This document shows positions 17,794 through 25,297 of a DNA stretch of 64,000 bases, piece by piece. The translations under genes and the position numbers were made by a program. The notes under the pieces are model-generated. The model worked only from the letters and a program-made list of their open reading frames with translations, was not told where the DNA came from and did not search any database. Each line of letters begins with the position of its first letter. Position 1 is the stretch's first letter. The stretch is from Massilia sp. Bi118. GTDB lineage: Bacteria; Pseudomonadota; Gammaproteobacteria; Burkholderiales; Burkholderiaceae_D. The stretch spans positions 62,001 to 126,000 of the forward strand of contig NZ_CAKKMV010000015.1 of NCBI RefSeq assembly GCF_918697865.1, read 5' to 3'.

Positions 17794-18839
17794 GGCATCT
17801 CCTCATCGTCGGATACGGTACGCCGGCCGGCGCAATCCGCCTCCAGGTTGGACACGATGCGTTCGGCTTCGCCGTACAGCTGCGGCAGCGCCGCCTCGCC
17901 GGCCTGGCGCAGGCGCGCCAGCAGGGCCCAGGCCTCGTCCAGCGAGACGCAGGCGCGGCGGCTGTGGCGTGCACGGCGCAGCTGTTCCCCGGCCGGCAAG
18001 GCCTGTCCGGGCGCCGCCAGCGCCAGCGCCGGCATGGCGTTGACGCCCACCGACACCAGGTCCAGGCGCTGCAGCAGGGCCTGCTGGCGGTGGAACTGCT
18101 CCTGGGCGGCGGGCATCGCCGCCAGGCGCAGGCCGCACATCAGGCAAGGCAGTTCCAGGAACAGGCGGCGCAGCGCTCTGGCATCTTCGAGCGCCGGGTC
18201 GAAGCGCTCGGCCGCGGGGGGCCTGGCTTCCACCTTCGCCGGCGCCGGCCCGGCCGCCGCCAGCGCACGCTGCCCCAGCTCGCGCGCATAGTCGCGGGTG
18301 TTCCCCAGGTCGACCGGCACGCAGTCGTCGACAGTCACGCCGAAGCGCATGTAGAGCAGCTGGTTCAGGCCCTGGCGGAAGGCGTTCCACTCGTCCAGGG
18401 TCGTGCAGGGCGGCAGTTCGAGGCCGCCGCCGGCGAGTTCGTGGCGCAGCGCGGCCTCGATGCCCGCCACCAGGGCCGCCAGTTCGAGCCGGCCCGGCAC
18501 CTCGGACGACAGGTAAAGGTCGAAGCGCTGCTGGGAAGCCTGGGGGTCCGGCGCGTCGATGGCGAAACTGGTGCGCAGGCCGATTTCCGGCGCCGTCTCG
18601 AAAGGCTGCAGGTCGGCCGTGTACGGGCCGGGGTGGAAGGCGAAAACCGTCTCGCCCTCGCGCGCCTCGATCCGGCGCGCGGCCTGCAGGCGCCGCGTGC
18701 GCCCATCGACACCGACGACGACCGCCTGGCAGCCGGACGGCGGCGCGCTCCCCGCCGGCAACGTCAGCGCGACCACGGTCCTGCCCAGCTCACAGGCGTC
18801 AACGGCAGGTGCGGCGCGCTTGAAGAAACCCAGCCTCAT
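17790..18839 (-). CDS. SPFH-like protein without zinc ribbon, 349 aa
   Basis: Cytoplasmic protein of unknown function. Residues about 10-210 follow the same layout as the SPFH region of the 687-aa neighbour: VFAFHPGPYTADLQPFET, RFDLYLSSEVPG, LAALVAGIEAALRHELAGG and LLYMRFGVTVDDCVPVDL. A C-terminal helical region (about 230-340) has a CLMC pair that may bind metal. This suggests a second, shorter SPFH-type scaffold subunit, perhaps forming mixed assemblies with the larger one. The SPFH call rests on pattern only. It begins 15 bases after the 193-aa gene and its stop overlaps the next start (ATGA). Confidence 0.6.
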   Translation of the reverse strand: MRLGFFKRAAPAVDACELGRTVVALTLPAGSAPPSGCQAVVVGVDGRTRRLQAARRIEAREGETVFAFHPGPYTADLQPFETAPEIGLRTSFAIDAPDPQASQQRFDLYLSSEVPGRLELAALVAGIEAALRHELAGGGLELPPCTTLDEWNAFRQGLNQLLYMRFGVTVDDCVPVDLGNTRDYARELGQRALAAAGPAPAKVEARPPAAERFDPALEDARALRRLFLELPCLMCGLRLAAMPAAQEQFHRQQALLQRLDLVSVGVNAMPALALAAPGQALPAGEQLRRARHSRRACVSLDEAWALLARLRQAGEAALPQLYGEAERIVSNLEADCAGRRTVSDDEEMP

Positions 18840-18854
18840 GTTCTCATCCTGTCC

Positions 18855-19436
18855 TCATCCAGGCAGCGCTTCGACGCTGAAGGCCGCGTCGTGCGCCTGC
18901 AAATGGCTGGCCGGCGAGGCGGCGAAGGGCCAGGCCGCTTCGCATTCGCCATCCGCGTCCAGCCGGCCTTCCAGGATCGTGCGGCCGGCGCCGTCCCGCA
19001 CACGCAGCGGCGCGCGGGCGGCCAGCAGCGCCGGCGCGAAAGGCGCATCGGCGGCCATCTGCAGGATGGTGCGCCAGCCGCTGCCTTCCGCGACCAGGTG
19101 CAGGGTGAACCAGCCGTCGTCGGTGCGCAGGGCGTCGATCTCGCCGCTGCTCGCCGCGCGCAGGCGGCCCTGGCTGCCGCGCCATCCTTGCATCGCCACC
19201 TCGCCCGCCTGCGCCGCGCTGCGCTCGATCGCCAGTTGGCGCAAGCGCCTTGCGGTCAGCGGCGAGGCCTGCAGGGCCGCACGTTCGTTCGCCGTCAGCG
19301 GCCGCGTGCCGTCCAACGCCGCCAGCAGGGTGGCGTCAGCCAGCACCAGGCGGTCGCCCTCGACGCGCCGGCCCAGCAGCAGGCTTTCCTGCACGCGCTG
19401 CGCCAGCGAGGATTGCGCTGCGGTCTTCGTGTTCAT
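18855..19436 (-). CDS. Hypothetical partner protein coupled to the HTH protein, 193 aa
   Basis: Not recognised. The N-terminal half is helical, with LLAALDGTRPLTANER then LTARRLRQLAIER. The C-terminal half looks like a beta-sandwich (GWFTLHLVAEGSGWR, APLRVRDGAGRTILEGRLDA). There is no signal peptide or transmembrane segment. The ATG overlaps the stop of the 431-aa HTH gene by four bases, so the two are made together. A helical N-terminus next to a sigma-like gene would suit an anti-sigma-type partner, but there is no family evidence for that. Confidence 0.55.
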   Translation of the reverse strand: MNTKTAAQSSLAQRVQESLLLGRRVEGDRLVLADATLLAALDGTRPLTANERAALQASPLTARRLRQLAIERSAAQAGEVAMQGWRGSQGRLRAASSGEIDALRTDDGWFTLHLVAEGSGWRTILQMAADAPFAPALLAARAPLRVRDGAGRTILEGRLDADGECEAAWPFAASPASHLQAHDAAFSVEALPG

Positions 19437-20728
19437 CCCGTTCTCCTCATGGTTGCCGCCTCCAGGCGGGCGATCGCCGCGTCGCGCCGCTTGCGCAGCG
19501 TCGGCAGCGATACCTGGGCCAGGCCGGCCAGCTGCTGCATGGTCGGCAGCTGGCCGCTGGCCGAGTCGCGCCAGGCGTCCGGGTAGGATTCGTCGCCCGG
19601 TCCCAGCAGCTTCGCATACACGGCCAGCCTGACGATCAGGCCATCCCCGGCCAGTTCGCGCGCCACCCAGCCGGCGCGCTGCTCGGCCTCGCCCGCTGCC
19701 TGCATGTAGCCGGGGGGGAGTGAAACGGCCGCGGCCAGCACTTCCAGTTGCGGGTCGTGGACCGGCGCTTCAATTGAGTCCCGTTCGGGTTCCGCCATGC
19801 CGCCGGCGTCCAGCGCATCTTCGCGCGCTTCGAGGATGCGGTCGGGTCCGGGCGTCGACGCCTCTTCCGATTCCTGCAGCACGCGCCAGTAGTCGTCCAT
19901 CCACAGCGCTGCATCGTCGCGGTCCTGGAGCCAGTCGCGGTCCTGGTTCGAGGACAGCGCTTCGTACTCGCCGATCTCACGCAGCATCTCACAAATCTTG
20001 TCCGGCGCTGCCTTCAGGCTGGCGAAGCGCTTGGAACGGGTGTGCAGCGGGCCCGGGCTGCCCGTAAAGGATTCGAGCGTCCCGCTCCAGCGCATCACCC
20101 ACTCGGGGCGGCAGTCGGCGATCGTGCGCAGCTGGCGGACCTCGATCGGCGTGCCCTGCAGCTCGCGCCCGAGGATGGCGCCGACCTGGGCGCGGTGCTG
20201 CTCCCAGTCCGCGAACAGGCGCGCGATGTCGCCATAGGCCGTGTCAAGCATGCGGTAGGCGTAGATGCGGTTCGGGCTGCAGGGCCGGCCGCAGGCGGCC
20301 TGGTAATTGTCGGCGTCGACCTTGTCGCGCAGGACCGCGTACATGTCGTTCAGCTTCTTGCGCAGCAGGGCTTCGCCGCCGGCCTCACGCCAGAAGGCTT
20401 CGATGCGCGCATGCTCGGCCGCGGCGGCCGTACAAAAGGCTTCCCAGTCGGCGCGGCGCGCCTGCAATTCGTAGAGCAGGCCGAGCGCCAGTTCCAGCAC
20501 GGTGTCGCCATAGCTGTTGCCGGATGCCTGGGCGCGCGGGCTGTGGCGGGCCTGGCGCAGGCGCTCGCCGGTCAGCTCGACGTAGTCGGCCAGGAGTTCC
20601 TCACGCGCGGCGGGATCGAACAGGCGCACGGGATCGCAGGTGCGCAAGGCCGCCAGCGAGCATTGCCCCAACAGCTTGCGCACTTCTTCCCAACCTGGCT
20701 CCTGGTACCGGGTTCCCGGCAGACGCAT
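19433..20728 (-). CDS. Unknown protein with C-terminal sigma-4-like helix-turn-helix, 431 aa
   Basis: Mostly helical protein. The last about 45 residues form a helix-turn-helix like region 4 of sigma factors (PTMQQLAGLAQVSLPTLRKR, then DAAIARLEAA). The body (residues 1-370) has no recognisable family and contains several Trp-rich acidic segments (DWLQDRDDAALWMDDYW). It could be a transcription regulator of the locus or a protein using an HTH for other contacts. I chose the ATG at 20728 because it follows AGAGGAAGG closely; an ATG at 20764 has no ribosome-binding site. It lies 90 bases after the PBP stop on the same strand and overlaps the next gene by ATGA. Confidence 0.62.
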   Translation of the reverse strand: MRLPGTRYQEPGWEEVRKLLGQCSLAALRTCDPVRLFDPAAREELLADYVELTGERLRQARHSPRAQASGNSYGDTVLELALGLLYELQARRADWEAFCTAAAAEHARIEAFWREAGGEALLRKKLNDMYAVLRDKVDADNYQAACGRPCSPNRIYAYRMLDTAYGDIARLFADWEQHRAQVGAILGRELQGTPIEVRQLRTIADCRPEWVMRWSGTLESFTGSPGPLHTRSKRFASLKAAPDKICEMLREIGEYEALSSNQDRDWLQDRDDAALWMDDYWRVLQESEEASTPGPDRILEAREDALDAGGMAEPERDSIEAPVHDPQLEVLAAAVSLPPGYMQAAGEAEQRAGWVARELAGDGLIVRLAVYAKLLGPGDESYPDAWRDSASGQLPTMQQLAGLAQVSLPTLRKRRDAAIARLEAATMRRTG

Positions 20729-20817
20729 ACCTTCCTCTTTCGTGTGTTCAGCAAATGATGCCATACAAACACAAAAGCGAGGCGCGCTGAAGGACGGTAA
20801 TCACCCTTCTATTCGGG

Positions 20818-23800
20818 CTACGGCGTCCATTTGCTTCCTTGCATGGCGCGCAGCACGGCGGCGGCCACCGGCGCGGCATGGGCGCCGCCCGTCTCTTCCG
20901 AGCGGCTGACGAACACGGCGAAGGCCAGGCGCCGGGTCTGGCCGGGCAGGCTGCCGGGCTCCAGCCAGCCGGTGAACCAGACCGTGGCCAGGTCGCCGTC
21001 GCCGACCGGGGCGGTGCCGGTCTTGCCGTACAGGCCGGGGCGCAGCGCCGCCAGCTCGGCGCCACGGAATGCGCCGGCGGCGGTGCCGGTATCGATCACG
21101 CCCTTCATGCCGGCGCGGATACGGTCCAGCCGGACGTCCAGTGCCGGCCCCTTCGACGCCTGCGCCGCGCGCCCGTCCAGGCTGGCCAGCAGGCGCGGTG
21201 TGACGATCCTGCCCTCGCCCACCGAGGCCGCCACCAGCGCCATCTGCAGCGGCGTGGCCTGCATGCGCAGTCCGATCGTCATCTGGCGCAGCTCGTGGCG
21301 GGTGTGGACGGGGTCGATACCGCTGGGGCTGGCCTGCAGCGCATCCCAGGTGGACCAGGCGTAGTCCGCCGGCAGCAGCCCGCCGTCCAGCCGCAGCGCC
21401 TGGCCGAAGCCCAGCCGGCGCGCCATCGCGACGATGGGCCGCACCTGGTCCAGCGCGTCGGGGCTCAGGGGCTGCAGGTCGGGCGCGCCGCCCTCGGACC
21501 GACCCAGCAGGCTGCGGTCGGAAAGTTCTCCGGTCCAGGCGAACCAGGTGTTCAGGCTGTAGGTCAGGGCCTGCTGAAGGCCGAGACGGCCGTCCTGGGC
21601 GCGCCGGTCCAGGCCCTGGTCGCGGAAATTCGTGATGCGCGCGCGGCCGTCGAAGGGATAGGTGGGCGCATCGGTGCGGAAGGCGTAGCCGCGCGAGGCC
21701 GCGGCGGCGTTGATGGCGGCCAGCGGCGCGCCCGCCAGCAGGCTTTCCAGGCGTGGATCCTGGCGCGCCGCCAGCTCCAGCCCGAGGGCGCTGACGATCT
21801 TGAAGGTCGAGCCGGGACTGCGTTCGGCGCCGCCGTCGTGCTGGAAGGCCGGCAGACGCAGCGGGCTGGCAGCCGGATCGATGCGGTCGAAATCGCGCGC
21901 TTCCGCCCAGTTGGCGGCATCGACCTGGCCCGCGCCCGCGCCGGCCGCGGCAAGGATGTCGCCGGTGGAGGCATCCAGCACCACCATGCCGGCCTGGCGC
22001 CCGGCCGGGACCGCGGCGCCGCCGCTGCAGCGCCGGCCATCCCAGGCGCCGCGGCGCATGGCGATGCAGTCCAGCGCCCCCTTCGCCTGCGCCTGCAGTT
22101 CGAGGTCGAGCGTCAGCGCGGCCCGGTGGCTGCCGGCACCCGGTAGGCGCGCCAGCATGCCCGCCACACTGTTGGCATGCCCGGCGTGCACGCCCAGCAG
22201 CGGCGCCAGCCCGGCCAGGCGCGCGGGCTCGCTGGGGGCGCCGTCGACCCACAGGTTGCGCCCGCGCCGATCCGCCAGTGCGACCTCGGCCTGCGCGCCG
22301 CCGCGCCGTCCCTGCGCCGCCGGCAGCCGCTGCCAGGCGAGCGCGCCATCCTTGAGCACCAGGTGGCGGTAGCGCGCATCGCCCGGCGCCGCCAGCGCAT
22401 CCATGCCCAGCGGCGCGGCGTCCAGGACCAGTTCGCGCGCGCCCTGCTCCAGCGCCAGGTCGAGTATTTGCACTTCGTCGGCGCCGGTGCAGGCACGGCC
22501 GCCGCAGGCCGGCGTGGCGGAACGCAGATGTGCTCCCGTGACGCCGGCAAGGCGGCCGACCAGCATCAGCTGCAGCGCCTCGCCCTCCCGCGCCGGCGCC
22601 GGCAGGGACAGGCGCAGGCGGGCACGCTCACCGCCAAGCGGCCAGGCGGCCACGCGCTGCCAGCCGCCCCAGCCCTGCGGAAGGCGCGCGAACAGGCGGG
22701 TCGCGGCCGCCGGCAGGTCGCGGGCCAGCGGCGCCGGCGCACCGGCGGCTTCGATCCGCCAGCTGAGCGCATCGAAGCCCGGCGAGGGACGCAGGCGCCA
22801 GGCCAGCAGACGGCGCTCGCTGTTGAAGATGCGGACCTGCTCGCGGACGAAATCGCCATCGGCGTGGCGGTAGAGGCGCTCGAGCAGGCGTTGGGTATCG
22901 GCGCCCATGTCCACCTGATCCCAGCCGGTGCGGCCCTGCGTGCGCCAGGCCGCCAGGTCGGGCGGGGCCAGCTCGGCCAGGCCGTCCGCTTTCATACGCA
23001 CCAGGCCATGCTCGAGCAAAGCGTCGAACAGCCGCTGGTCTTCCATGGCCGGCGCAGCTTGCCGGGGCACACGGTAAGCGCCCGGCGCCAGCCAGGCCTC
23101 CACCGGCGCGCCCGCAACCGGGAATGCCAGCACCAGCGCGCGCGTGCCGGACGTGGGCGATGGACGGAAGAGCTGCAGCACCAGTTCGCCCACCGCGCAG
23201 GCGCTGCTCGAGCGCCGCAGGATGCGCATGGCTTTCCGGTCCCACAGCAGCCAGCCCTGGCGGCCAAGCCGCGCCTGGCCGGCGGCCGTGGCCGCGAAGA
23301 AAGAAGCGCCCGCATCGCCGGCCCAGCGCGCCGGATAGCCCTCCCAGCGCAGCGCGGGCGCCGCGGCGCTGCCGCTGACCAGCACGCGCGGCATGGCCTC
23401 ATCCGCCAGCACGACGTTGCGCAGCGCGACCGGGCTGGCGGCAGTGGCGTTGCGGGCGGCCAGCGCCGCGACCTCATCGAAGCGGTAGCCGATCCGCAGC
23501 GGCAGCAGGTGGCCGCGCGCCGGCTCCAGCATCTGGCTGCACAGGTCGATGCGCTGGGCCGGCTCGGGACGCAGGCCGGACAGGATCAGCAGCGCGGCAT
23601 CGCCGTGGGGCTCGAGCACGGCCGCCGGCCCGGACGGCACCGTGAACGCGGCGCCCGCCAGCACAGGCTGCAGCGCCGCCAGCCCGGCCGGGCCGGCAGC
23701 CGCCGCTTCGCCCGAGGCCGCGATCCAGCGGGCATGCACGGCAATCGCAGCGGCGCCGGCCAAGGCCAGCAGGCAGCAGGCCGCGCCCAGCCAGCGCAGC

Positions 23801-23958
23801 GCGCTTGGGCCGGCCGGCATCGCGCGCGCCGGCGCCTGCGTGCGCGGCCTTGCGCCTGCCTGTCCCGCCCGCAGGTTGCGCGCGCGCCGCCAGCGCGCCT
23901 GTCCAGCCGCCAGGGCCTCGAACACCGTCCCCATCATGCCCGCTCTCCCACTCGTCAT
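20818..23958 (-). CDS. Penicillin-binding transpeptidase with very large N-terminal region, 1046 aa
   Basis: Likely class B-type peptidoglycan transpeptidase and partner of the SEDS polymerase at 4529-6913. The catalytic signature is intact: Ser717-Thr-Phe-Lys720 (SPGSTFKIVSA), SLN at 801-803 (YSLNTWF) and Lys979-Thr-Gly (GKTGTAP). One transmembrane helix (about residues 55-73) follows a basic cytoplasmic tail. About 600 residues precede the transpeptidase domain, much more than the 200-250 usual for class B PBPs, and they match no family I recognise. No glycosyltransferase domain was seen. It is the first gene of the leftward operon. The start is 23958 or 23937 (GGGAG seven bases upstream of the latter). 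The 175-base gap to the divergent gene should contain its promoter. Confidence 0.88.
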   Translation of the reverse strand: MTSGRAGMMGTVFEALAAGQARWRRARNLRAGQAGARPRTQAPARAMPAGPSALRWLGAACCLLALAGAAAIAVHARWIAASGEAAAAGPAGLAALQPVLAGAAFTVPSGPAAVLEPHGDAALLILSGLRPEPAQRIDLCSQMLEPARGHLLPLRIGYRFDEVAALAARNATAASPVALRNVVLADEAMPRVLVSGSAAAPALRWEGYPARWAGDAGASFFAATAAGQARLGRQGWLLWDRKAMRILRRSSSACAVGELVLQLFRPSPTSGTRALVLAFPVAGAPVEAWLAPGAYRVPRQAAPAMEDQRLFDALLEHGLVRMKADGLAELAPPDLAAWRTQGRTGWDQVDMGADTQRLLERLYRHADGDFVREQVRIFNSERRLLAWRLRPSPGFDALSWRIEAAGAPAPLARDLPAAATRLFARLPQGWGGWQRVAAWPLGGERARLRLSLPAPAREGEALQLMLVGRLAGVTGAHLRSATPACGGRACTGADEVQILDLALEQGARELVLDAAPLGMDALAAPGDARYRHLVLKDGALAWQRLPAAQGRRGGAQAEVALADRRGRNLWVDGAPSEPARLAGLAPLLGVHAGHANSVAGMLARLPGAGSHRAALTLDLELQAQAKGALDCIAMRRGAWDGRRCSGGAAVPAGRQAGMVVLDASTGDILAAAGAGAGQVDAANWAEARDFDRIDPAASPLRLPAFQHDGGAERSPGSTFKIVSALGLELAARQDPRLESLLAGAPLAAINAAAASRGYAFRTDAPTYPFDGRARITNFRDQGLDRRAQDGRLGLQQALTYSLNTWFAWTGELSDRSLLGRSEGGAPDLQPLSPDALDQVRPIVAMARRLGFGQALRLDGGLLPADYAWSTWDALQASPSGIDPVHTRHELRQMTIGLRMQATPLQMALVAASVGEGRIVTPRLLASLDGRAAQASKGPALDVRLDRIRAGMKGVIDTGTAAGAFRGAELAALRPGLYGKTGTAPVGDGDLATVWFTGWLEPGSLPGQTRRLAFAVFVSRSEETGGAHAAPVAAAVLRAMQGSKWTP

Positions 23959-24133
23959 TGTCGAGCGTCCCTAGCGGGGGGCGCCGGAAAAGGCATGGCT
24001 TCGGCCGCGCTTTTTCGCATTTCATGCCGCTTTTTTGACGGCCTGTCGCAAGCTGCTGGAGACTAAAGGTCCACTTGGATACAGTGCTCACATCGAAACA
24101 CGAATTACCACCCCAACCGAAAGGAGATACATC

Positions 24134-24361
24134 ATGAACGTCCTCAAACACATGGAAGCCGCCTTCCTGTTTTCGCTCAGCGTTGCCGGCGTGGCCAGCG
24201 TGGCTGTCGATGCGATCCCGCCCGCACAGGCCAGCGTGCCAGCCCGGGTCGAAGTCGCCGTCCAGCCGAACATGCCGATCGTGCACGTGTCCGCCAAGCG
24301 CATGACCGACGCCGAAAAACGCGCCTCGCTGCAAGCCGAGCGCGCCGGGAGCAGGATTTGA
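24134..24361 (+). CDS. Small exported protein, 75 aa
   Basis: Hypothetical small protein. The N-terminus (MNVLKHMEAAFLFSLSVAG) looks like a signal peptide or membrane anchor, followed by a short tail (MPIVHVSAKRMTDAEKRASL). Similar short proteins beginning MNVLKHME seem typical of Oxalobacteraceae (from memory, not checked). The AAGGAG ribosome-binding site seven bases upstream makes the start at 24134 secure. It is divergent from the PBP operon. Function unknown. Confidence 0.7.
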   Translation: MNVLKHMEAAFLFSLSVAGVASVAVDAIPPAQASVPARVEVAVQPNMPIVHVSAKRMTDAEKRASLQAERAGSRI

Positions 24362-24371
24362 ACGCCGGCGT

Positions 24372-24412
24372 CCGCGGGCGGCACCGGCACCCCTGCCGGA
24401 CCCTGCCCGCGG
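24372..24412 (+). terminator. Nested GC hairpin after the 75-aa gene
   Basis: Outer stem CCGCGGGC (24372-24379) / GCCCGCGG (24405-24412). Inner perfect hairpin CCGGCA-CCCC-TGCCGG (24384-24399). It lies ten bases after the stop. There is no real T-tract (CCGTTTGAACT follows), so it may be a weak terminator or an mRNA-stabilising structure. Confidence 0.55.
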
Positions 24413-24521
24413 CCGTTTGAACTGCCGCCTCCGCTCCGCCGCCTTACCTCCTCCGTCTGACCTCCCTCGCAGTCCCTCTTCCAGCGCCCGCTCGGCCGCG
24501 CAGGATTCCGTACGACCATTT

Positions 24522-24535
24522 CCACATGCATGTGG
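24522..24535. other. Perfect 14-bp palindrome in a 310-bp intergenic region
   Basis: CCACATGCATGTGG is fully self-complementary. It lies in the gene-free stretch 24362-24671, between the hairpin above and the promoter region of the WXXGXW gene, about 85 bases upstream of the TATAGT at 24618. It may be a regulator-binding site. Otherwise the stretch holds only C/T-rich sequence and no ORF that I can support. Confidence 0.4.
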
Positions 24536-24594
24536 TTCCCAGGCATCGCAGAACGGCTGAATTCTGTTTCAGATGTAAGCGAGTCTTTCAGGCA

Positions 24595-24623
24595 CGCACA
24601 GTCGCCGCACAGCGGGCTATAGT
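24595..24623 (+). promoter_or_regulatory. Candidate promoter for the WXXGXW-repeat gene
   Basis: TATAGT (24618-24623) is a good -10 box. The -35 position 17 bases upstream, CGCACA, matches consensus at only 3/6. It lies 49 bases before the ATG. Confidence 0.35.
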
Positions 24624-24671
24624 GGAATCGTCGCAAACGCATCTTGATCCGCACTGGACTGGAGACCGAAC

Positions 24672-25220
24672 ATGAAACGCACCCTTACCCTCGCAGCACT
24701 GATTCTCGCCGGCGCAGCCGCCGCTCCCCTGCCTTCGCTTGCCGCGAGCAACGTGAGCCTCTACATCGGCAGCGCGCCGCCGGCGCCCCTGTACGAACGC
24801 GTCCCTGCCCCGCGCCACGGCTATGTGTGGGCGCCGGGTTACTGGAACTGGAACGGCCACCGCCACGTATGGGCGCCGGGCTACTGGATTGCCGAACGCC
24901 CGGGCTATGTCTACAACGCGCCGACCTGGTACCAGGACCGCGGCGGCTGGGCCATGCGGCCGGCAGCCTGGAGCGCCTATGGCGGCTACGACCGCGGCTA
25001 CCGCGACCGTGACCGCGACGGCGTCCCGGACCGCTACGAAGCGCGCCGCGGCCACGACCGCGACCGCGACGGCATCCCCGACCGCTACGAGCACGGCCGC
25101 CGCGGCGGACGCGGCGACCAGGACCGCGATGGCGTCCCGAACCGCTATGACCGCGACCGCGACGGCGACGGCGTGCCCAACCGCTACGACCGTCGTCCGG
25201 ACAACGGCTGGCGCCGTTAA
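24672..25220 (+). CDS. Exported WXXGXW-repeat protein with DxDxDG-type repeat tail, 182 aa
   Basis: Secreted or periplasmic protein of unknown function. Signal peptide residues 1-24 (cleavage after LAA). Two tandem WAPGYWNWNGHR/WAPGYWIAERPG units are the WXXGXW (YXWGXW) repeat of exported betaproteobacterial proteins. From about residue 118 there are four or five units of the form DRDRDGVPDRYE, DRDRDGIPDRYE, DQDRDGVPNRYD and DRDGDGVPNRYD. These resemble thrombospondin type 3 or OmpA-linker calcium-binding repeats (DxDxDGxxD), so calcium binding is plausible. Arg-rich overall. A bidirectional terminator follows. Confidence 0.8.
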   Translation: MKRTLTLAALILAGAAAAPLPSLAASNVSLYIGSAPPAPLYERVPAPRHGYVWAPGYWNWNGHRHVWAPGYWIAERPGYVYNAPTWYQDRGGWAMRPAAWSAYGGYDRGYRDRDRDGVPDRYEARRGHDRDRDGIPDRYEHGRRGGRGDQDRDGVPNRYDRDRDGDGVPNRYDRRPDNGWRR

Positions 25221-25247
25221 GTCTTGACCGGCAAGTCCCTCCCCCTC

Positions 25248-25280
25248 GAAAGCGCCGCTTTGCCGGCGCTTTCTGCATTT
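25248..25280 (+). terminator. Rho-independent terminator after the WXXGXW gene
   Basis: Perfect 10-bp stem GAAAGCGCCG / CGGCGCTTTC with loop CTTTGC (25248-25273), then TGCATTT. It ends 18 bases before the next ATG. Confidence 0.8.
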
Positions 25281-25297
25281 TCGGGTATCCTGCCGGC

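Noticed and set aside
3555..23958. Type VI secretion-associated kinase/phosphatase/FHA (PpkA-PppA-Fha) cluster
   Set aside because: No Tss structural genes (sheath, Hcp, VgrG, ClpV, TssJLM) are present; SEDS and PBP genes fit a cell-wall role better.
24970..25210. Short-period DNA repeats that could look like a CRISPR array or VNTR
   Set aside because: The periodicity is explained by in-frame DRDRDGVPDRYE protein repeats; there are no unique spacers of constant length.
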